Part shown: positions 25,020 through 29,868 of the stretch, piece after piece
How the letters are laid out: every line of letters starts with the position of its first letter
Position numbering within the stretch: position 1 is the first letter of the stretch
From: JBBKWQ01 sp037969115
Lineage (GTDB): Bacteria; Actinomycetota; Acidimicrobiia; Acidimicrobiales; Ilumatobacteraceae
Direction: 5' to 3'
NCBI GenBank assembly: GCA_037969115.1
Contig: JBBKWQ010000029.1
Location: 1-29,868, forward strand
Length of the DNA: 29,868 nucleotides
Translations under genes and position numbers: made by a program
Notes under the pieces: model-generated
Database searches by the model: none
What the model was told of the DNA's origin: nothing
The model's input: only the letters and a program-made list of their open reading frames with translations

Positions 25020-25760
25020 TCACAACCTGCCGGCGTCGATGATGCGTTGGAGGAACTCGGCGGTGCGTGGTTCGGTCGGGTTGGCGAACAGCTGCGCAGG
25101 TGGTCCGGATTCGAGAATTCGTCCCTGATCGAGGAAACACACGCGGTCCGAGATCTCACGTGCGAATCCCATCTCGTGCGTCGCGAGCAGCATCGTCATC
25201 CCGGCGCGCTTGAGGTCGCGCACCACGTCGAGTACTTCGCCCACGAGTTCCGGGTCGAGCGCGGACGTGATCTCGTCGAGCAACAACACCTCGGGGTCCA
25301 TCGCCAGCGAACGGGCGATCGCGACGCGCTGCTGCTGTCCGCCGCTGAGCTGGTCTGGGTACGCATCGCTGCGGTCGCCGAGTCCGAGTCGTTCGAGCAG
25401 GATGCGGGCGTCGGTTCGTGCCCTGGCGGCGTCGCGGTGCAACACCTTGCGTGGACCGACGGCCACGTTGTCGACGACCGAGAGATGTGGAAACAGGTTG
25501 AAGCTCTGGAAGACCAGGCCGATACGACGTCGGATGGGGTCGGGATCGCGACCGGGCTCGCTGATGTCGTCTCCGTCGAGCACGATTCGGCCATCGTCGA
25601 TCGGTTCCAACAGGTTGATGCAACGGAGCAGCGTGCTCTTGCCCGATCCGGATGCACCGATCAACGAGATGACCTCGGTGTCCGCCACCTGCAGGGTGAT
25701 GTGATCGAGCACCCGGGTCTGTCCGAACGACTTGGTGACGTCGTCGATGACGAGTTTCAT
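25020..25760 (-). CDS. Polar amino acid ABC transporter, ATP-binding subunit
   Basis: A 246-aa GlnQ/HisP-type ATPase. Walker A GASGSGKST (near 36-44), Q-loop FQSFNLFPH, signature LSGGQQQR, Walker B VLLLDEITSALDP and H-loop THE are all intact. It couples ATP hydrolysis to the permease encoded just upstream. ATG 25760 was chosen; GTG 25769 is a close alternative that would overlap the permease stop as GTGA and add three residues. Last gene of the binding protein-permease-ATPase operon. Confidence 0.94.
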   Translation of the reverse strand: MKLVIDDVTKSFGQTRVLDHITLQVADTEVISLIGASGSGKSTLLRCINLLEPIDDGRIVLDGDDISEPGRDPDPIRRRIGLVFQSFNLFPHLSVVDNVAVGPRKVLHRDAARARTDARILLERLGLGDRSDAYPDQLSGGQQQRVAIARSLAMDPEVLLLDEITSALDPELVGEVLDVVRDLKRAGMTMLLATHEMGFAREISDRVCFLDQGRILESGPPAQLFANPTEPRTAEFLQRIIDAGRL

Positions 25761-25765
25761 GCCGC

Positions 25766-26629
25766 TCACGCCACGGCCGTTGCGCCGGTTCGCCGACGTT
25801 GTCGGGTGATGAGGTAGTCGGCCGTGCGTGTGAGCGGCACCGTGACCGCCAAGAAGATCAACGCCGCGCCCACGTAGGGCGTGAAGTTCGCGTACAGCGA
25901 TTTCTCGATGTTGGCCCGCCTGAGGATCTCGACGGGCCCGATCAGGCTCACGAGCGCTACGTCTTTCTGGAGGCTGATGAAGTCGTTCATGAGCGGGGGC
26001 ACGACGCGGCGCACGGCCTGTGGCAGCACGACGGTGCGCATCGTCTGCCCGCTGGTCATGCCGAGCGATCGGGCGGCCGCCCGCTGGCTCTCGTGCACGC
26101 TCTCGATGCCGGCGCGAAACACCTCTGCGACGTAGGCGGAGTACGCCAGGACCAACGCCACGGTGCCCCAGATGATCGGCTGACCCAACGAGCGGCTCAG
26201 TCCGAGGCCAGGTACGCCGAACCCGATGAGATAGATGGTGAGGATCACCGGGATACCTCGGAACACATCGGTGTAGACCGCGGCGAACGCGCGCAGCGGG
26301 AAGAGTGCGGGATTCCGCGTGTTGCGCGCCAACGCGATCAGGAGCGCCAGCACGAAGATGCACGGCACCGAGACCACGAAGATCTTCACGTCGAGCCAGA
26401 ACGCCTCGACGAGGTCGGGGAAGGTCTCCTGGAGCACCCGCCGGTTGAAGAACGACCGTTTGACCTTGCTCCAACCCGGTGAGCGCGGCACCAGCACGAT
26501 CAACGCGATGATCACGATGATCGTGCTGGTGGCTGCGATGACGATCGAGCGTCGGCGCTGCGACCGATCGAACGCCTCTCGTCGGGTCAGGTCGGCGATG
26601 GCCGACCCCGACCCGTCAACGGTCGGCAC
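25766..26629 (-). CDS. Polar amino acid ABC transporter, permease subunit
   Basis: A 287-aa inner-membrane permease of the His/Glu/Gln/Arg/opine family. A cytoplasmic N-terminus of about 28 residues precedes the first hydrophobic helix (SIVIAATSTIIVIIALIVLV), then an extracytoplasmic stretch and four more helices. The EAA loop that docks the ATPase is visible as ESQRAAARSLGMTSGQTMRTVVLPQA. It starts at GTG 26629 with GAGGT a few nt upstream, formed by the stop region of the binding-protein gene 9 bp away. Only one permease is present, so it likely works as a homodimer. Confidence 0.93.
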   Translation of the reverse strand: MPTVDGSGSAIADLTRREAFDRSQRRRSIVIAATSTIIVIIALIVLVPRSPGWSKVKRSFFNRRVLQETFPDLVEAFWLDVKIFVVSVPCIFVLALLIALARNTRNPALFPLRAFAAVYTDVFRGIPVILTIYLIGFGVPGLGLSRSLGQPIIWGTVALVLAYSAYVAEVFRAGIESVHESQRAAARSLGMTSGQTMRTVVLPQAVRRVVPPLMNDFISLQKDVALVSLIGPVEILRRANIEKSLYANFTPYVGAALIFLAVTVPLTRTADYLITRQRRRTGATAVA

Positions 26630-26638
26630 ATCGGTACC

Positions 26639-27490
26639 TCAGCCGACCTCGATGACGGGGGCGACGTCGTCGGACTCCATCCATTGATCGGTGATGCTGT
26701 CGAGTTCGCCGGAATCCTTCAACGAAGCGAGCGCGGCGTTCACGCAGTCGACGAGCGGGTTGTCCTTCTCGAGGACGAGTCCGAACTCGTCGGTGCTCCC
26801 GCCGGCGGTACGCGGGAACTGCCCGACCACGCTGCTGCCCTCGATCTCGACCGCCGACACGTACAACGCCGTGGGAAGGTCGAACACGGCTGCGTCGATC
26901 TGGTTTGCCTCCATCGCCGCCTTCACAGCGACGTTGTCGTCGTACACGAACACCTCGCTGTTGGGCGCCACCACGTCGTTGAGGAACTCGAGGCTGGTGG
27001 TGCCCGTCTGCACGCCGAACTTCACGTCCTTCAGACCCTCGACCGTGGTGACACCCTCGGCCGCCGAACCAGCGAGCGCCACGATGGCCTGGTTGCTCGT
27101 GTAGTACGGGTCGGAGAACGTCACGCTCTCAGCCCGCTCAGGGCTGATCGTGTACTGCTGCAGGTTGAAGTCGAAGCCTTTCGCGCCGGGCTGGATGGCC
27201 TCGTCGAAGGTCGTGCGCGTCCAGTTCACATCGGCGTCGGCGAAGCCCATCTCGGTGGCGACCGCCCAACCGACTGCGGCCTCGAAGCCCTCCTTGTTGG
27301 TGGGGTCGTTGTCGACGACGTACGGAGGAAACGCCGGCTCGCCGGTGGCGATCGTGAGCTTGCCGTCTTCGACCGTGGGCGGATTGGAGCAGTCGACACC
27401 GTCGGCCGAGCTGTCGCTGGATTCATCGCTGCCGCAAGCGGACAGGAGTAGGCCACCGACGATGAGGACCGCGCTGAGTGAGCGTTTCAT
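26639..27490 (-). CDS. Polar amino acid ABC transporter, substrate-binding lipoprotein
   Basis: A 283-aa periplasmic-binding-protein-type lipoprotein (SBP family 3). The signal sequence LSAVLIVGGLLLSAC carries lipobox LSAC; a Ser/Asp linker follows, then the bilobed domain beginning KLTIATGEPAFPPYVV, with QQYTISPERAESVTFSDPYYTSNQAIV as the family signature. The substrate is probably a polar or charged amino acid; residues seen do not settle which. ATG 27490 has GAGGAG about 8 nt upstream, and the longer in-frame start 27556 is rejected because it would precede the signal peptide. First gene of the operon. Confidence 0.94.
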   Translation of the reverse strand: MKRSLSAVLIVGGLLLSACGSDESSDSSADGVDCSNPPTVEDGKLTIATGEPAFPPYVVDNDPTNKEGFEAAVGWAVATEMGFADADVNWTRTTFDEAIQPGAKGFDFNLQQYTISPERAESVTFSDPYYTSNQAIVALAGSAAEGVTTVEGLKDVKFGVQTGTTSLEFLNDVVAPNSEVFVYDDNVAVKAAMEANQIDAAVFDLPTALYVSAVEIEGSSVVGQFPRTAGGSTDEFGLVLEKDNPLVDCVNAALASLKDSGELDSITDQWMESDDVAPVIEVG

Positions 27491-27532
27491 GGTTGTTCTC
27501 CTCGTTGTTGAGTCGTTCACGCTGAATTCGAA

Positions 27533-27538
27533 ACGGTA
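27533..27538 (-). promoter_or_regulatory. Putative -10 element of the amino acid ABC operon
   Basis: Minus-strand TACCGT would start transcription near 27526 and give a leader of about 36 nt that contains the GAGGAG ribosome-binding site. No -35 was recognised at 16-18 bp. Confidence 0.35.
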
Positions 27539-27592
27539 GCAACATGTGCCGGTCACGGAGTGTTCTGCTTCGCCATGTGAATCGAGGGGCGC

Positions 27593-27622
27593 TTGACGGT
27601 GAGACGGTTTTCGTCTTATTGT
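27593..27622 (+). promoter_or_regulatory. Promoter of the TetR-diiron operon
   Basis: TTGACG (27593-27598) and TATTGT (27617-27622), 18 bp apart, make the best sigma-70-like promoter in the window. The start of transcription would fall about 3 nt before ATG 27632, so the mRNA is nearly leaderless. The spacer and -10 are covered by the inverted repeat at 27600-27626. Confidence 0.6.
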
Positions 27623-27626
27623 CTCA
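27600..27626. promoter_or_regulatory. Inverted repeat overlapping the TetR promoter, probable operator
   Basis: TGAGAC (27600-27605) and GTCTCA (27621-27626) are perfect inverted half-sites. A third partial half-site CGTCT (27612-27616) pairs with AGACG (27602-27606). The repeat spans the -35/-10 spacer, the usual place for an autorepressing TetR operator. Confidence 0.55.
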
Positions 27627-27631
27627 TCACG

Positions 27632-28234
27632 ATGGAGACGCCGGAAGAGCGATTGCTGAACGCTGCCAAGTCGTGTTGCGAACGATGGGGCGTCAACAAG
27701 GTCACCGTCGACGACATCGCACGCGAGAGCGGCGTGTCGCGGGCGACGCTCTACCGGCTCTTTCCCGGCGGAAAAGACATCCTGTTCGAGGCGTTGCGCG
27801 TGCGCGAGATCGACGAGTTCTTCACCGTGCTGCGCGCCGAAGTGGCTGGAGCGCGCGACCTCGAGGACCTACTCGTCATGACGGTCGTCGCCGCCACCCG
27901 CGAGCTGCGTGCCGACGAGCACCTGAGTCTCATGCTCGCTGCCGAACCCGGCGAAACCCTTGCTCAGCTCACCGTCGACGGTCTGCCGCGCATCATCCGG
28001 ATGGCGACCGAGTCGCTGACGCCGCTGGTCTCGCCGTTCTTGTCCACCAAGAAGGCCGCGCTGCTGATCGACCTGCTGTCGCGGATCACGATCTCGTACT
28101 TCCTCGCGCCCAGCGAGCATGTCGACCTCGGCGATCCGGATTCGGCCCGGGCTTTCCTGAGTCCGGCGATCCGCATTCTGTCCCCGTCCGCCGACACCGA
28201 GGTCGCCGAACTGACGGCGATCCCCACCCCCTGA
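27632..28234 (+). CDS. TetR family transcriptional regulator
   Basis: A 200-aa TetR/AcrR-type regulator. The N-terminal helix-turn-helix is at about 20-45 (VTVDDIARESGVSRATLYRLFPGGKDILFEAL). The C-terminal ligand domain is divergent, so the effector cannot be predicted. ATG 27632 is preferred to the in-frame ATG 27593, because the latter lies in the -35 element. An inverted repeat overlaps its own promoter, so autorepression is likely, and the diiron gene 10 bp downstream would be controlled with it. Confidence 0.9.
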   Translation: METPEERLLNAAKSCCERWGVNKVTVDDIARESGVSRATLYRLFPGGKDILFEALRVREIDEFFTVLRAEVAGARDLEDLLVMTVVAATRELRADEHLSLMLAAEPGETLAQLTVDGLPRIIRMATESLTPLVSPFLSTKKAALLIDLLSRITISYFLAPSEHVDLGDPDSARAFLSPAIRILSPSADTEVAELTAIPTP

Positions 28235-28244
28235 GGAGCATCAC

Positions 28245-29396
28245 ATGACGTCCACCCACGCCAGCAACGAAGAGATCATCGGCCGCGAGCAGATCAACGA
28301 CATCGAGGCGATCCTGGCGGTCAGCAACGTCGACGTCGACGAGGTCGAGCACGTCGTGAAGGACAACGCCGATGCGATCTTCACGTGGGACTACTCGCTC
28401 GCCCGCCCGCAGCTGCGGAAGTTGTACGAGAAGGCCAAGGTCGGCCAGTGGAACGCCACGACCGACCTCGACTGGAGTATCGAGGTCGAGCTCGACGAGG
28501 TCGTGTCGAAGGATCAGGCTGCCGCGGCGTCCGGTCTGTCGGCGAACCACTACGACGGTACGGTCGTCGAGAAGTGGGGCGACAAGGAGTGGCTGGCGTT
28601 CGGCATCGACCAGCGTCGGTGGACGCTCTCGCAGTTCCTCCACGGCGAGCAGGGCGCACTCCTGTGCACCGCCAAGATCACCGAGACGGTGCCGTGGTAC
28701 GACGCCAAGCTGTACGCCGCCACACAGGTGGTCGACGAGGCTCGCCACGTCGAGGTGTTCGCCCGCTACATCGACGAGAAGCTCGACGGTGGCTTCCAGG
28801 TCAACGCCCACCTGCGCATGTTGCTCGACGACATCATCGAGGACAGTCGCTGGGACATGACGTACCTCGGCATGCAGGTGATGGTCGAGGGCCTGGCGCT
28901 CGCGGCATTCGGCTTCATGCATCAGATGACCGAGGAACCGCTGCTGAAGAAGCTGCTCCGGTACGTGATGTCCGACGAGGCTCGCCACGTCGCCTTCGGC
29001 GTTCTGTCGTTGAAGGAGGTCTACGACGGCATGTCCGATGCCGAGATGAAGGACCGTCAGGAGTTCGCCTTCGAAGCGGCGATCCGCATGCGCGATCGTT
29101 TCCTGTCGCAAGAGGTGTGGCAGCGCCACGGCGTGAATCCACGTGACGTGGTGCCGTTGGTGTTGCGCGACCCGATGCGCGATGTGTTCCAGCAGATGCT
29201 GTTCTCGCAGATCGTCCCGAACTGCAAGAAGCTGGGCCTGCTCGACCGCAACGACCAGTGGCTCCGCCGCCGTTTCGAAGAGATGAACGTCATCCAGTTC
29301 GAGGACTGGGAAGACACCGGCTCGGAGTACATCAAGTTCGAGCTCGACGGGGATCAGGCTGAGGCCGAAGCCCCCCAGCTCGTCGCCGGTGAGTAG
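28245..29396 (+). CDS. Ferritin-like diiron carboxylate protein
   Basis: A 383-aa protein with the six-ligand diiron pattern of ferritin-like oxidases: Glu135 (HGEQ), Glu165 and His168 (DEARH), Glu215 (MVEGLA), Glu245 and His248 (second DEARH). These lie in four long helices, so a dinuclear iron centre is expected. The C-terminus is acidic. It may be an oxygenase or desaturase on lipids or aromatics, but the substrate is unknown and no electron donor gene is adjacent. GAGGAG upstream of ATG 28245 is a good ribosome-binding site; the gap after the tetR stop is 10 bp, so it is the second gene of that operon. Confidence 0.85.
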   Translation: MTSTHASNEEIIGREQINDIEAILAVSNVDVDEVEHVVKDNADAIFTWDYSLARPQLRKLYEKAKVGQWNATTDLDWSIEVELDEVVSKDQAAAASGLSANHYDGTVVEKWGDKEWLAFGIDQRRWTLSQFLHGEQGALLCTAKITETVPWYDAKLYAATQVVDEARHVEVFARYIDEKLDGGFQVNAHLRMLLDDIIEDSRWDMTYLGMQVMVEGLALAAFGFMHQMTEEPLLKKLLRYVMSDEARHVAFGVLSLKEVYDGMSDAEMKDRQEFAFEAAIRMRDRFLSQEVWQRHGVNPRDVVPLVLRDPMRDVFQQMLFSQIVPNCKKLGLLDRNDQWLRRRFEEMNVIQFEDWEDTGSEYIKFELDGDQAEAEAPQLVAGE

Positions 29397-29425
29397 ACGA
29401 AGGGCGCGTCAGCGGAGGTGATCAC

Positions 29426-29450
29426 CGGCTGCCGCCGGGTTCGGCAGTCG
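29426..29450 (+). terminator. Hairpin after the diiron gene, possible terminator
   Basis: The arms 29426-29434 and 29442-29450 make a 9-bp stem (one G-U pair, core CTGCCG/CGGCAG) with a 7-nt loop, 30 bp after the stop. There is no T run, which is common in high-GC actinobacteria. A second CGGCAG copy at 29458 allows a competing fold. Confidence 0.4.
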
Positions 29451-29469
29451 ACGATGCCGGCAGCCCAGA

Positions 29470-29553
29470 AAGATCCACGACATCTTCGAAGGCACCGAGC
29501 AGATCCAGCAGCTGGTCATCTCCCGGGCCATATCAGGCCTGCGTATCGAGTGA
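29470..29553 (+). pseudogene. Isolated 3' end of an acyl-CoA dehydrogenase gene (27 codons), candidate att site
   Basis: The frame from AAG 29470 to TGA 29551 reads KIHDIFEGTEQIQQ then LVISRAISGLRIE, the hallmark C-terminal helix of acyl-CoA dehydrogenases (compare KI.IFEGT.QIQ in the family). A stop (29419-29421) lies upstream in the same frame and neither other frame continues the family sequence, so the gene body is missing. The last codons include rare ATA and TCA yet keep the protein sequence, as seen when mobile elements carry a synonymous copy of a target gene's 3' end. The integrase begins 77 bp further on. Could also be a plain deletion relic. Confidence 0.7.
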
Positions 29554-29597
29554 ATTTCGCGAACTGCTGATTCGGCGGTTCGACGAAGAACTTCTTT

Positions 29598-29618
29598 CAT
29601 CCCTACTCCATCCCTACT
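29598..29618. repeat. Tandem 11-bp repeat just before the integrase gene
   Basis: CATCCCTACT occurs at 29598-29607 and again at 29609-29618, an 11-bp period or one helical turn. The stretch is poorer in G/C than its surroundings. The position 11 bp upstream of the integrase start suits arm-type integrase or excisionase binding, but that is inference. Confidence 0.5.
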
Positions 29619-29629
29619 AATCTCGCCAC

Positions 29630-29868
29630 ATGGCGACGATCCGGGAGAAGCAGCCGGGGGTGTGGGAGGTCCGGGTGTTCACCGGACGCGACGATCGCGG
29701 CCGACCCACACAGACCTCGCGAACCGTGCGCGGCGGCAAGCGTGACGCGCAACGCGTCGCCGTCGAACTCGAGGGTGGCCCGGGTCGCGCCTCGGCGGCT
29801 GGCCGGACGGTGCGTGACGTGCTCGACGAGTGGGTGGAGCACAACTCGGCCACGTGGGCGTCGTCGTC
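29630..29868 (+). CDS. Tyrosine recombinase/integrase, N-terminal part (cut by window end)
   Basis: The frame from ATG 29630 is open to the edge (79 codons plus two bases). The start, MATIREKQPGVWEVRVF followed by TGRDDRGRPTQTSRTVRGGKR, is the AP2-like arm-binding domain of phage-type tyrosine integrases. TVRDVLDEWVEHNSATW is the beginning of the SAM-like core-binding domain. The catalytic domain (R..HxxR..Y) lies beyond the window, so activity cannot be judged. No good Shine-Dalgarno is visible before ATG. The adjacent acyl-CoA dehydrogenase 3' end is its likely recombination target. Confidence 0.85.
   Translation, partial: MATIREKQPGVWEVRVFTGRDDRGRPTQTSRTVRGGKRDAQRVAVELEGGPGRASAAGRTVRDVLDEWVEHNSATWASS

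Larger units (their letters stand above)
29470..29868. mobile_element. Probable end of an integrative element (att-like remnant plus integrase)
   Basis: The acyl-CoA dehydrogenase 3' end, the tandem 11-bp repeat and a tyrosine integrase lie together at the right edge, directly after a housekeeping-type region. This is the content expected of an att/int module. The rest of the element, if present, would extend to the right of the window. The left limit is set at the start of the recognisable remnant and is approximate. Confidence 0.5.

Noticed and set aside
27593..27631. ATG 27593 as start of the TetR gene
   Set aside because: It lies in the -35 element of a strong promoter and adds residues not typical of TetR N-termini; ATG 27632 fits the fold.

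Overview
The window is GC-rich chromosomal DNA with tightly packed genes, in-frame GTG starts and many short or missing leaders. It looks like an actinobacterium. LigB-type ATP-dependent ligase, a family A polymerase with a dead exonuclease, two-subunit KorAB and an actinobacterial-type thymidine kinase all support this. The acidic proteome and lipid genes fit class Acidimicrobiia (Ilumatobacter-like), but that placement is inference. No rRNA, tRNA or CRISPR array was seen.

Layout. 1-3063: a UvrD-type helicase with a C-terminal HRDC domain, open at the left edge. 3083-3736: a hemolysin III-family membrane protein. 3775-6674 (minus): korA-korB with ATGA overlap. 6786-10732: a DNA metabolism block, with the family A polymerase (minus) back to back with ATP-dependent ligase and thymidine kinase (plus). 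10851-14118: an unrecognised 919-aa protein with two membrane domains joined by a long acidic linker, convergent with a small membrane protein. 14162-16774: a CYP124-like P450 and a thiolase diverging from a repeat-rich 144-bp regulatory gap. 16840-20107: an M16 peptidase and dapB (plus), then tpx and a VTT/DedA-like membrane protein (minus). 20156-24995: a possible 63-aa gene, an acyl-CoA ligase and three successive lipoproteins (cupredoxin, right-handed beta-helix, DUF1996). 25020-27490 (minus): a polar amino acid ABC transporter. 27632-29396: a TetR regulator and a ferritin-like diiron protein behind a clear promoter/operator.

Right edge. 29397-29868 is the most unusual stretch. It holds two competing hairpins and an isolated 27-codon 3' end of an acyl-CoA dehydrogenase with no gene body upstream. 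An 11-bp tandem repeat and the start of a tyrosine integrase cut by the window edge follow. This looks like the boundary of an integrative element using an acyl-CoA dehydrogenase 3' end as attachment site, although the orientation is not the textbook one.

Functional picture. The region joins replication/repair (helicase, polymerase, ligase, tdk), ferredoxin-linked 2-oxoacid oxidation, lipid oxidation and activation (P450, thiolase, acyl-CoA ligase, perhaps the diiron protein), lysine/cell wall precursor synthesis (dapB), peroxide defence (tpx) and a secreted lipoprotein set that may handle copper. A recurrent signature is a -10-like hexamer 6-7 nt before the start codon, which points to widespread leaderless transcription.
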